A stretch of 64,000 nucleotides of DNA from Oegoconia quadripuncta (GCA_949316235.1 OX438744.1:30562778-30626777), one strand, 5' to 3'. Positions 54,170 through 63,360 are shown, counted from the stretch's first letter. The notes: generated from the letters alone by a model not told the origin. Program-made: numbers and translations.

Positions 54170-54174
54170 TAAAC

Positions 54175-55518
54175 ATGGCGTCCACATCTAAAGAGGAGTG
54201 TATCGAAACGGATGTGAAGAAAAGAAAGAAAGTGGAAGACATTAACAGGAAAATGATGATGGTGTATAACATTCTAAATGTTACCTGTGATGAAAAACTT
54301 ATTGATAGTCTCAGTGTGCCGCTTGAAAACCTTCATGACAGAGTAGCTCTTTATACAGCACTAGATCCCTACGTAATATACCAAGGAAAGAAAGCAATGA
54401 AGCCCCTTAGAAATATGCTCAACATGTCGGAACATCAAGGGGCACTTTCAACTATGAAATCGATGGCTTTATACGAAGAATTACGAGCGATAATAATAGA
54501 TTTATATGTATACCGACGTGTTACACCCACTGTGGATCAAATATTATATATGTTAACTGTCTCAAGATGTGATACCAAAAATCCAATAGACACGAACGAC
54601 AAGCTGCTTTGTGAAATGAAGAAAGCCGGTTTCGTTTGGAGACGGATACCAGGTACTGACCGGTGCATCATCGCTGAGAAACCTGAATGGGTATACAAGA
54701 GGCAAGTGTATTTACGACAAATAGCAAAATATAGAGCTGAAGGGAGATTTTTCGTTTATATTGACGAAGTTGGTTTCTTCCGACAAGGACTAAATTCGGA
54801 TTATGACCATTACGCACTTCCCATTGATACAACAGCACACTATGCCGCAATCTATGCAAACAGGAATGGATTTATGTCATTTTATTTTGACTCCTCCCTA
54901 AATGATAAAGATTTGAATCGCTTTTTACTGGATTTCATTATCCCTGAACTGCCAGCATCAACTGTGTTAGTTATAAATGAGAAGAAACATCACGCGTCGA
55001 GTTCAGAACCAATTACAGAGTACAGTACAAAATCCGAAATGAGTGAGTGGTTGGCACGCAATGATATACCACATTCTCGAGACATTCACAAAGCAGATAT
55101 GTTCAAGCTCATACAGAGCTATAAGGGAAGAGTTGATAATAATGTACATCCGATAAAGGATATAGTAAGTACACATGGCCACGATGTCATTTTTGTACCG
55201 CATGGATCAAATATGTTGAATTACTTTAAAGATTTCATTGAGGAATTAAACAAAATGTCGACTACCATCCCATTTAAAGAGGAAATGATAAACTTGAAAG
55301 ACCAATATGGTGATGAACACTGGAGGGAGTTTGAAGATAATCTTATTTCAACGGAGAAAAAAATGTTTAAGGAGGACTTACAACTGGAGACGATAATAGA
55401 TAAACTCTTGATGCAGGGGACTGACGGGAAAATAGCCAAGGAACATCTTATGGCTATGAGTATTTATGATAAAAACATGTATAAGGAAGACATGTTGTTA
55501 GACATAGTTCAGTTCTAA
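54175..55518 (+). CDS. Tc1/mariner-type (IS630-like) DDE transposase-derived protein, catalytically degenerate, candidate host gene
   Basis: The 447-aa ORF has no stops. ATG at 54175 is preferred over the upstream in-frame TTG at 54142. The context AAACATGG is good, and the upstream codons cross the pyrimidine tract and AG of a probable splice acceptor. Domains I see: a basic NLS-like KKRKK at residues 15-19; a helical, HTH-like segment at about 95-157 (LRAIIIDLY ... LLCEMKKAGFVWRR); an RNase H-fold DDE region at about 190-355. The first catalytic block FVYIDEVGFF holds D197. The second block, TVLVINEKKHHA, aligns with the family's V-L-V-x-D-N-x-x-Y-H and has N268 for the Asp. An insert with KSEMSEWL...DMFKLI (286-315) is characteristic of this transposase group, as recalled. 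The third block FVPHGSNMLNYFKD aligns with L-P-P-Y-x-x-x-L-N-P-I-E and has K352 for the catalytic acid. The last ~90 residues are charged and unlike the usual end. No terminal repeats were seen on either side. Inference: a domesticated DNA-binding protein rather than an active transposase. Alternative: a young decaying copy. Confidence 0.8.
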   Translation: MASTSKEECIETDVKKRKKVEDINRKMMMVYNILNVTCDEKLIDSLSVPLENLHDRVALYTALDPYVIYQGKKAMKPLRNMLNMSEHQGALSTMKSMALYEELRAIIIDLYVYRRVTPTVDQILYMLTVSRCDTKNPIDTNDKLLCEMKKAGFVWRRIPGTDRCIIAEKPEWVYKRQVYLRQIAKYRAEGRFFVYIDEVGFFRQGLNSDYDHYALPIDTTAHYAAIYANRNGFMSFYFDSSLNDKDLNRFLLDFIIPELPASTVLVINEKKHHASSSEPITEYSTKSEMSEWLARNDIPHSRDIHKADMFKLIQSYKGRVDNNVHPIKDIVSTHGHDVIFVPHGSNMLNYFKDFIEELNKMSTTIPFKEEMINLKDQYGDEHWREFEDNLISTEKKMFKEDLQLETIIDKLLMQGTDGKIAKEHLMAMSIYDKNMYKEDMLLDIVQF

Positions 55519-55523
55519 TTAAA
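55518..55523 (+). terminator. Possible poly(A) signal variant ATTAAA
   Basis: ATTAAA overlaps the stop codon of the transposase-derived ORF. T/G-rich sequence follows within 40 bp (TTGTCTTTATTCGTTAG). It is a common variant signal, but very close to the stop. Confidence 0.35.
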
Positions 55524-55855
55524 TATTTGTTGTAATTTTGTCTTTATTCGTTAGTTTTATTTTTAAATTTGGCAAGCATACAAAGAGTCATACCCCTGTT
55601 TTAGTTGGTATAAGGCAAGAATAATTAAGTGCTGCCCTCTGTGGAAAAAAATCAACAAATTTTCCATTAGGTACGTGATTTGATGCACGTGTATTTCTAA
55701 ATAGTGTCAATAGATGGCGTTTTAAATCTTTTACAAAATGATATAATAACCATTGCCATGAGCAAGTATATACCGCTCTGCGTTACTCAGTCTAATAATA
55801 CTACATATTATATATATTTATTACTTTCTTATTTTGTCGAATCATACATTGTAAA
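55524..55855. other. 3' flank of the gene, unassigned
   Basis: No terminal inverted repeat matching the upstream flank was seen, and no other gene. Confidence 0.4.
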
Positions 55856-55857
55856 CC

Positions 55858-55995
55858 AAAACTTATTTAAAAGCAACCCTTGAGTTTCTTTTGTTGCTCG
55901 TTCTTCTCTGACCAGTTGGCTTTGTGAATGAGCAATACCTTTATTATTAAGTTATTGTAACGTTTTTAAGTTATAAGTAGTTTTTATCTTATTAC
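55858..55995 (+). mobile_element. Jockey-like LINE 3' UTR fragment
   Basis: AAAAGCAACCCTTGAGTTTC and GGCTTTGTGAATGAGCAATA match 12285-12350. Confidence 0.8.
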
Positions 55996-56023
55996 CATTG
56001 ACTACTCGTTTGAAATTGCCGCT

Positions 56024-56065
56024 AGTGGTCATTCATCCAAGAACTACCATGTCTGACGCATGAAT
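56024..56065 (-). mobile_element. 5S rRNA-like SINE fragment, diverged
   Basis: AGTGGTCATTCATCCAAGAA and CCATGTCTGACGC are the inverted 5S core with several substitutions. Confidence 0.5.
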
Positions 56066-56160
56066 CGATATTATGTACCTAGTAGCGACGGTTTTAGTTA
56101 ACAGTATTTTATTTTTTAATGTTTTGAATACAAATTTCTTACCAAGCCTCACAATTAAAA

Positions 56161-56510
56161 TTTTTTTTTTTTTTCATTTTATTCACTCCTTTCGGAGAAG
56201 GCAAAGGGACCTAAGCCATACAGCCATGTCTTATTTCTTCAGTTTATAAGTCAGTCTCAGTCAAAACAAGTAATTCGTTCTATACTTGGCTTATACAGAG
56301 TCTAGTCACGGTCAAGTCATTCTTTAGTAAAGTGGCAGAATGCTTTACCCGAAGTGGAACCCGAAGCTTCGTTACGCACTTTAATTTACACTTCCCTTTA
56401 CTTGTACAACATCACTAACTTCTGCTGCACAATATTCTGCCATTATTTGCACAAATTATAAGAATTATAAAAAAATGCTACTTCACTCGCCGAGATCCCG
56501 CCAAAAAGCC
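56161..56510 (-). mobile_element. Poly(A) retroposon family R
   Basis: The T run at 56161-56174 is the tail. The right end stops at CCGCCAAAAAGCC as in the 14730 copy. It lacks the AAAAGATTTTGGCGG segment. AATTAAAAT lies on both sides (56153-56161 and 56514-56522), a weak TSD because it is AT-rich and offset by 3 bp. Confidence 0.85.
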
Positions 56511-56522
56511 TAAAATTAAAAT

Positions 56523-56969
56523 AAATGATAATTGACATTGAAAGTTTCGTTCTGAAACGAGGTCTGCGCTGCACCGCGCGCCTAAAACGTATGGTGTTGG
56601 GCGTTTACTTTCAAACAGATCATATGGATACCAGTGATGCTTGCTGACAACAGTATTTTGTTCAACAATAAAAAGTATTATGTTGTGAAAAACAGTAGGT
56701 ATAATACTGTTTTAACAGTATAGTTGAGAACAGTGGTGTGCCTTTCATACAGGCAGAAAGGCACTATCTACCCTAAACAATTGCCTTCAAGTATCACAAC
56801 ATGAACAATTTATAAGACTGTATAATATCAGATCTATCAAAATTCAATACTTAGTTCATATTTTTGACATGGCTGTAAGCTTGAAATGTATTTTCAAGAC
56901 AGTTGATTCATACTGATGTGAACATAAATATTCTAAACAGTTGCGAACATTGCTACAAGAGTAAGTTGT
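56523..56969. other. Unassigned intergenic DNA
   Basis: Nothing recognised. Confidence 0.4.
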
Positions 56970-57123
56970 TGGTGTCGATTCCGTTGTACACGAACTAAAC
57001 TAAACTAAAACCAGTTTTGGAGTGGTGCCGTCGCATCGTACTGTTCCAGGGAGAAAGAGACAGTACTACTTTAAAACTGGTTTTAGTTTATAGTTTAGTT
57101 GGTGTACATCCGAATCGACACCA
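56970..57123. mobile_element. Palindromic MITE, family P, copy 1 (154 bp)
   Basis: Ends TGGTGTCGATTCCG and CGAATCGACACCA pair. Inner arms AACTAAAACCAGTTTT and AAAACTGGTTTTAGTT also pair. TTGT abuts both sides. The centre GGAGTGGTGCCGTCGCATCG is shared with copy 2. Confidence 0.9.
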
Positions 57124-57596
57124 TTGTTTTGTAGTTGTATTTTTTTTAATAGACAACAAATTTTATAATTCTGCCTGCCCTGTAACAAAACGCTGTGCAC
57201 GCTACTGGTTGGGAAAAAGATACTTAATTATCTATCCTGGCTTGTACGCTCTAGGGGCCTTGATTTGATACATACAACTTAATATTTTCATATAACCTCG
57301 TTTGCCGCAGTAGGGTAAAAGAAACCATTATATCCCCCGCTATCATACACATCTACAGTATGCTCCCAAAACGTGCATTCCCGTTATTAGACCAAATAAA
57401 TCTTGGTTAGCTTCAGGGTTATTAAACGGGAGAGAAATATCGTTGCGTTATAACTTATAACGTTATTTAACGTTTCTACTTTGGCTGTTTCCTATGCGGA
57501 TGACCGGATAAAAATAGATGAGTTCATGTTTTTTAACTGATTATGACGTGGTATGTAGCTAGGCTGAAGAAAGACATTTTGTGACGTATGACAGAC
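57124..57596. other. Unassigned intergenic DNA
   Basis: Nothing recognised. Confidence 0.4.
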
Positions 57597-57690
57597 GTTA
57601 TGTATTTATCCGTTATCTGGTCTCTATAGCACAAGCTTAGCTTAGGACTAGATGATTGGTGTAAGTGTCCCAAATATTTATTATTATTTA
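57597..57690 (+). mobile_element. SINE-B 3' fragment
   Basis: TTATCCGTTATCTGGTCTCT to GTAAGTGTCCCAAATATTTA. The head is missing. Confidence 0.85.
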
Positions 57691-57830
57691 ATCAGTACGA
57701 GTCTAACGACACCTATTATAGGCTGCATGTGGTAAACATACGTACAGTCAGCTGCAAAGAAACCCAATTCACATAATGACTGTAAGTATGGTGGGTCTGG
57801 TTTCTCTGCAGCTAGAAGAGCCAGAGGTTT

Positions 57831-58137
57831 AACCGCCTCCATGGCTCAATGTAAACAATATTGGGTTTGCGATTCGCAGGTCGCGGGTTCGATCCCCAGC
57901 GTACTCGGTTTGGTTGGTGGTAAAATGCCCATTTTAAATGTCCGCCTGGCTAGCTAAATCTGCCGCCAAGCAGCAATGTTGATAGCATTGTTGTGTTCCG
58001 GTTGTCAGAGATAAGATAGCCATCACCCCAAATGTGTTGGCGTTTCCGGGTCAGTACGCTTCCACCTTCGACCTCATCTTCACTTAACATCAGGTGTGAT
58101 TGAGGCCAAGTACGAACCCTTTGTGCATAAAAAAAAT
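57831..58137 (+). mobile_element. SINE-C, full length with two small deletions
   Basis: Head ACCGCCTCCATGGCTCAATG, box B GGTTCGATCCC, then part of GGGGTACATGTTTAAG and of TACCACCATCTTATC missing. Ends TTGTGCATAAAAAAA. Confidence 0.93.
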
Positions 58138-58600
58138 ATGTTCACCCATCATTTCGTCAATTGGTTGGATTTTGATGATTGTTTTTGTTTGACACGGTTC
58201 ATCACCAGGATGGTGCCATTTAAATTTGGTGAAGATCTGATAATGTAATTTTAATTTTCACGGTAAACCCGATCAAACAAAAAATAATTATCAAAAAAGA
58301 CGAAGATATCGCCTAACAAACATACTAAAAAATATATATTTTAAAAAACTAAATTCCATCCATCTCCTGGCTCAATCATCAGATCGTCGACACCAAGTGT
58401 AATATATTGGACTCGTCAAAATGAATCATTATGACCCCCAAACTAGAGGGGTTTACTAGTAGCTACTGAAGAGTTACGCCATCCACCTCCTGGCTCCATC
58501 ATCAGATCAGCTCCAAGGTACCAAATTATAGTATTGTCATCAGAATTACATATACATACAAAGTTTCATTTCGATACAACAATTACAAGTCAGTTTAAGT
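58138..58600 (-). repeat. Repeat M, copy 2 (longer)
   Basis: ATCTCCTGGCTCAATCATCA and ACCTCCTGGCTCCATCATCA are the two internal units. TTGGACTCGTCAAAATGAAT lies between them. Inverted relative to 30575-30800. Confidence 0.65.
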
Positions 58601-58623
58601 TAACTTTAGAGATTTCATTACAT

Positions 58624-58759
58624 TGGTGTCGATTCGGATGTACACCAATTAAACTAAACTAAAACCAGTTTTGGAGTGGTACCGTCGCATTGTACTGTTC
58701 CAGGGAGAAAGTACTACTTTAAAACTGGTTTTAGTTGGTGTACATCCGAATCGATACCA
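58624..58759. mobile_element. Palindromic MITE, family P, copy 2 (136 bp)
   Basis: TGGTGTCGATTCGGATGTAC and its inverted partner GTACATCCGAATCGATACCA form near-perfect TIRs. The interior matches copy 1, about 1.5 kb away. Confidence 0.9.
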
Positions 58760-59168
58760 TTGTTAAAATTATTGTAAATTATTTTGCGCAATAATTGTAC
58801 TGTATTGTATTGTATTGTTAGTTACAAGTAAAGCTAATAAAAGCGTATTAAAAACAGTAGAATTGAGAACCCCTCCTTTTTGAAGTAGGTCTAAAATACA
58901 ATTTCCACAATGAATCCATAGTGTACCTACTCGAAACCGCAATAAAACCAAATCTATACGCAAATCTAAAACACAACACAGCAAGTCACTAAAACGGTTT
59001 AAACTTTAAACTAAACAATCTAACTAATTAACCGAAGCTTTACATGTAATCGATTCACATGGAAATTGAGCGGACCCGTGTCCACGCGGGAACCAAAGCG
59101 ATACGACTGCACTTTAGGGTTGCCATGCCTAACGTCACTACGAAATTGAATGTCGGTATTCTAACCCT
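58760..59168. other. Unassigned intergenic DNA
   Basis: Nothing recognised. Confidence 0.4.
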
Positions 59169-59327
59169 CTTATTCATAAAAAAATACAAACGCTTTATAA
59201 GCCTGTTTTAGTTATAGTGTGTTTTGTCTCTGTCGTTCATAAGGAAATGTTGTAATGAAAGAAAGTGACAAAACATACTTTAACTAAAACAGGCTTTTAA
59301 AGCGTTTGTAATTTTTTTATGAATAAG
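59169..59327. mobile_element. MITE with ~60-bp near-perfect TIRs
   Basis: CTTATTCATAAAAAAATACA and the inverted right end CTTATTCATAAAAAAATTAC pair. The match continues through AAACGCTTTA, AAGCCTGTTTTAGTTA and GTTTTGTC. Only about 40 bp separate the arms, so the element would fold into one long hairpin. Confidence 0.9.
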
Positions 59328-59690
59328 TCAAAATCAAAAATGCTTAATTTTGTAGGTACACAGGGTACACTTAAAATAGTCAGATTTTACAGTTTTTAAG
59401 CTACTGCTTGTTCAAAAGCCAATTCCCCTGAGAATAACAAGCAAGAAACTCGAGAGGTTGATCTATTTTAAAAAAAAGGTTTTTATGTTACAAGATTATT
59501 AATTATTATTTTATATTATAATATTTCATTATCAATTGTGAAATAGCCTGATTACGCGAACGGGCTGTTCATGTCCATGAATGTTTATCATCTAAATAAT
59601 CTGATATTTTATAATATGCTTTCATAATAAGTTTCTGTTTTATAGTATCTTTAAATTTATTGAAAGTAATTGAGTAAATGTTTCGGAATA
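59328..59690 (-). mobile_element. Jockey-like LINE 3' end
   Basis: The tail GTCAAAATCAAAAATGCTTA is at the left. UTR ATAACAAGCAAGAAACTCGA. Minus-strand coding trace KQKLIMKAYYKISDYLDDKH. It directly abuts the MITE at 59169-59327. Confidence 0.85.
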
Positions 59691-59816
59691 TTTGAATCGG
59701 TCTCTCAAATATTGACTATCGAAGCATGTAGAAACGTGCCGAATAAAGTAATTCGTTGAAAAATGTTAGTTCTTAGTCCAGGAAATTAGTATGTTGTAGT
59801 GGCAATGGACAAGGCA

Positions 59817-60045
59817 TAGGTTGGTGTAGTGGATAGTCACCCTGTCAGCGAAACCAACGGTTGCGGGTTCGAATCTCGCGAGGGGTAAATGTTTGTGTGA
59901 TGAATACGAACATATTTATTCCCGAGTCATGGATGTTTATATAAATATTTATATATGTTTATCCGTTAACTAGTATCCATAGCACAAGCTTTGTTTAGTT
60001 TGGGACTAGATGATTGGTGTAAGTGTCTGAAATATTTATTTATTA
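59817..60045 (+). mobile_element. SINE-B, near full length
   Basis: GGTTGGTGTAGTGGATAGTC, box B GGTTCGAATCT, complete body and tail. The first few head bases are missing. Confidence 0.94.
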
Positions 60046-60149
60046 CTATTATTATTTATAGGTAGATACCTACATACATAGCATGACAGACGCGATCAAC
60101 GTTTATGTCGCGCGCGACAATGACTGTCCAGCTCATTCGCTTGCGCGAA

Positions 60150-60404
60150 ATAAATAATAATAAATATCCTTGACATACACACAACACCATCTAGTTCCAC
60201 AGTAAGCAACTATGAGCTTGTGTTGTGGATACCAGATGTTTGATATACTACATAAATACATTTTTTTTTGTAAATAATTATTTATTATAAATGAAAACAT
60301 CCATAACTTACACATGTCCGTATTCATCACACAAACATATGCCCCTTTTGCAACCTTTTGGTATAGTGGTCTGAGTTGCTAACCACTACACCAAACAGGT
60401 CGTC
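60150..60404 (-). mobile_element. SINE-A with box B deletion
   Basis: Family body and head are present (CTACACCAAACAGGTCGTC at the right), but the GGATTCGAACCCGC segment is deleted after ATATGCCCC. Confidence 0.92.
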
Positions 60405-60517
60405 ATATATCGTATACTTACTAAGCATTACATGTCATACTTTGTCAATACAAGGATTATTTGATGAATTAGATAGGTACATATAGCTATATAGGTGGTA
60501 ATCGGTCAATACAATTC

Positions 60518-60923
60518 TTCTTCTTCTTATTTTTAAGGATGGCAACCAGTAAACCTCACTGTCGAGGGACATTACTGCCAGTTTCGAGTGAAAAAAAAAA
60601 AAAAGCTTATTTCTTCAGTTTATAAGTCAGTCTCAGTCAAAACAAGTATTCGTCGTATACTTGGCGTATACAGAGTCCAGTCACGGTGAAGTCATTCTTC
60701 AGTAAAGTGGCAGAATGCTTTACAAAAGATTTTGGCGGCTTCTTGTGGGAACCCGAAAGCTCCGTTACGCACTTTAATTTGCACTTCCTTTCACCTGTAC
60801 ACCATCACTAACGTTTGCTGCACAATATTCTGCCATTATTAAGCTTCAAGAGTTAGAGTGCACAAATTATAAGAATTATAAACAAAAATGCAACTTCACT
60901 CACCGAGATCCCGCCAAAAAGAC
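60518..60923 (-). mobile_element. Poly(A) retroposon family R with an extra 3' segment
   Basis: Core from the A run at 60591-60604 to CCGCCAAAAAGA. The exact 11-bp repeat CAATACAATTC flanks a larger unit (60507-60517 and 60924-60934). The insertion therefore includes about 73 bp beyond the usual poly(A), beginning with a TTCTTCTTCTT run. Confidence 0.8.
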
Positions 60924-60934
60924 CAATACAATTC

Positions 60935-61185
60935 GCTATTCAAAATATACAACTCACTCCCATTCACTCCTGTTCCTACTCTCGAGAAATGATGGTTGAA
61001 TATGGAGGCTGAGGGTAAGCGCGCCATGAGACGTCGATCCATACCGGCAACCTGCACCGGTCGCTCTTCATATCTATGAGGGTTACATACTTTTCTTAAC
61101 TATTTTAACACCCGACATTATGTTTGCGTGTGTGTGTGTGTGCGCGTGTGCATGTGTGTGTAATAAACAGTCAGACAGAGTTAGA
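60935..61185. other. Unassigned, with a short (GT)n run
   Basis: GTGTGTGTGTGTGCGCGTGT near 61130. No gene. Confidence 0.5.
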
Positions 61186-61421
61186 TAATAAATAAATAAA
61201 TATTTCGGACACTTACACCAATCATCTAGTCCCAAACTAAGCAAAGCTTGTGCTATGGATACTAAATAACGGATAAACATACATGAATATTTATTTAAAC
61301 ATCCATGACTCAGGAATAAATGTTCATATTCATCACACAAACATTTAACCGTCGCGGGATTCGAACCCGCAACCGTTGGTTTCGCTGACAGGGTCACTAT
61401 CCACTACACCAATCGGTCGTC
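61186..61421 (-). mobile_element. SINE-B, full length
   Basis: Inverted box B GGATTCGAACC is perfect, head ACACCAATCGGTCGTC at the right, complete body with hairpin arms. Confidence 0.96.
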
Positions 61422-62069
61422 TTTCATCAAGATACTTTCGCATTTGCGGATGGATGAAATTAAATGTTCTTTATTGGCATCCTTTCTGTCTATTCTGTAT
61501 TTTAGAACGAGTATCACACTCAATTCACAATTTGGAAATTTAAAATGTAACACAAGAGACCATTTAAGTGTTTGTTTGTAAACGATTTATTGTACTTCAT
61601 ATGAATAAATATACATTGATAAATTAATATATCTATATTAATTTACCAATGTATATTGATAAATAATGATAAAAATAAGTGTTTAGATGTTTCAACTTTG
61701 TAAGTACATTGTGTTGTATTATACAGTTAGACAGGTATAGTTATATTATTCTAAAGTAGGTAGGTTTCCTCACGAATTCACGCGAACAGACAAAATTAAT
61801 GTCGAGATAATTTCACGCTCCGAAAAGAATGTGACAACCCTAATCTATATCCTGGGTTAATTAAAAACCTAAGAGAACCTACGGGCACATTCCCTTGTAC
61901 GGATAACATCAATTAAGTTATGCAATGGAAAATCAACTTGAAACGCAAAGTAGAAGGGTGTAAAATACCTTGCATCTAGTCATGGCACAATGGTAAAGGG
62001 TGTAAGTAAGTCAGGGATTCTTTTCTGTATGTATAAAAATGTTCTTTTATGTATAAAAATTGTAATTTA
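61422..62069. other. Unassigned; contains a family K fragment
   Basis: GTTTGTTTGTAAACGATTTA near 61571 matches the minus family K end at 38195. The rest is unrecognised. Confidence 0.4.
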
Positions 62070-62074
62070 GTGTT

Positions 62075-62285
62075 GTGTGGTGCAGTCGCATTCGCTATTT
62101 CTTTTCGATTAGCGAAGTTAAGCAATGTCTGGCGTGGTCAGTCCTTGGATGGGTGACCACTACTGGAATTTTAGTGTTTCTGTACTTCGGAGGGCATGTT
62201 AAAAAATCGGTCTCGCTTTGTCTTCAATTGAAGGCAGTCGTTAAGCCAAGTAATAGCCTACAGGCAGGCCTCCGTCACTCGCTCA
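62075..62285 (+). mobile_element. 5S rRNA-derived SINE
   Basis: GATTAGCGAAGTTAAGCAAT and CTTGGATGGGTGACCAC reproduce the 5S rRNA region carrying box A (AGTTAAGC) and the downstream internal control elements. The family body GTACTTCGGAGGGCATGTTA and GCAGTCGTTAAGCCAAG follows. This is a SINE head, not a 5S gene: the 5S 5' part is degraded and the 3' part is replaced. Confidence 0.8.
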
Positions 62286-62369
62286 AAGTCGCGCGATAAG
62301 TACCTACCGGCTAGCCGTGCGTTCGAACACACAAATGAGCACAGGGGTGCCACAAGCGCGCCGCGCGGC

Positions 62370-62900
62370 ACGTACGTATCTACCTTACTGCGTATTATTG
62401 GATCTTTATAAATTTTTAACTGAGTTCCAAAAAAAGGAGGAGGTTCTCAATTCGGGTGTATTTTTTTTGTGTGTATGTTACGCGATAGGTATCTCCGGCA
62501 ATTATGAACCGATTTTAATGATTCTTTTTTTATGAGAAGGGTATAGCTCAAGGGTGGTACCATCGGATCATAACCGACTACAAAAAAAAAGGAGGAAGTT
62601 TCGAAGTCGGTTGTTTTGCCAATTTTTTGGCGGGTGATTATTTCTACTACCTTGAGTAAAATTTCATACTCAAAATGACTCTCAGGTCGGTACGTAATAT
62701 TGTAAGAAATTTCATTATGCACTGACAGCGTAGACCGAGAAAAGCCCGCGTCCCCCACTGGCAGTAATACCACAGATAATACCAGCCAGTTATTAGCGCC
62801 CGCGCCGCGCCGGGCCGTCCCGGCAGACAGACCCAGCGCGGCGCGCGTTGTCACAATGACACTGGCCACTTGCGTCGCGCGACGGAGCCCATTATTAAAA
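62370..62900 (-). repeat. GC-rich interspersed repeat with a 140-codon ORF
   Basis: The minus-strand ORF 62869-62447 begins MASVIVTTRAALGLSAGTAR. It spans a GC-rich part (CGCGCCGCGCCGGGCC) and an AT-rich part with GTAGTCGGTTATGATCCGAT. I recall these blocks as a lepidopteran repeat, so the ORF is probably fortuitous. No domain recognised. Confidence 0.5.
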
Positions 62901-63034
62901 ACCTAGCGGCTAGTGACAAAACAATGAATCTCGAATTTTTCAGCGTCACTTTTTTTGTATACTGAATCGAACTAGTTTACTGGGGTAAGAAAAAGCCGTA
63001 CGAAATATACTATTAAAATATACACAAGCGTTTT

Positions 63035-63360
63035 AACAATGTCGAATTCACGACATTGTTGTGCGGTATCGTCGTTGTCGTTTTTCACATTGACAAAAGA
63101 TGAGGACATGTAAGTGTTTATTTTTCGGTATATTTTTACAAAAAACTTTTCATCGAACTTCATGGGCCGGCCTGGGAGCATTTTGTATGATATATTAAAA
63201 TCAATATCATTTAATTCTTTGTGGCCATGCTTCCCACATGATTATTTAATTAAACTTTTTGTCAGATTCCGAATATTTGCCGTTATTAAATTTACAAATG
63301 CAAAGTTTAGGGAGGGTAAAAAACAAATTGACCATTTTGTAAAATTAAATCATTTATAAA
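63035..63360 (+). pseudogene. Possible internally deleted THAP/P-element-like transposase remnant
   Basis: ATG at 63039 opens MSNSRHCCAVSSLSFFTLTK, then DED before a donor-like AT|GTAAGT at 63108/63109. CC-A-V and LSFF-x-L-x-KDED resemble the start of a THAP zinc-finger domain missing its middle. About 170 bp on, an open frame gives SLWPCFPHDYLIKLFVRFRI, then FAVIKFTNAKFREGKKQ and a stop at 63357-63359. That resembles the very C-terminus of P-element-like transposases. Everything between would be deleted. Resemblance is from memory and weak. Confidence 0.35.

Noticed and set aside
54142..54174. Upstream in-frame TTG start adding 11 residues to the transposase-like ORF
   Set aside because: TTG starts are unusual in animals, and these codons coincide with a pyrimidine tract and AG acceptor; ATG 54175 has a good context.
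62106..62165. 5S rRNA gene
   Set aside because: Only the internal promoter region matches; the 3' half is replaced by a SINE body.
62447..62869. 140-codon minus-strand ORF as a gene
   Set aside because: It runs through a repeat-like block from GC-rich into low-complexity AT-rich sequence, with no domain and a composition shift mid-frame.
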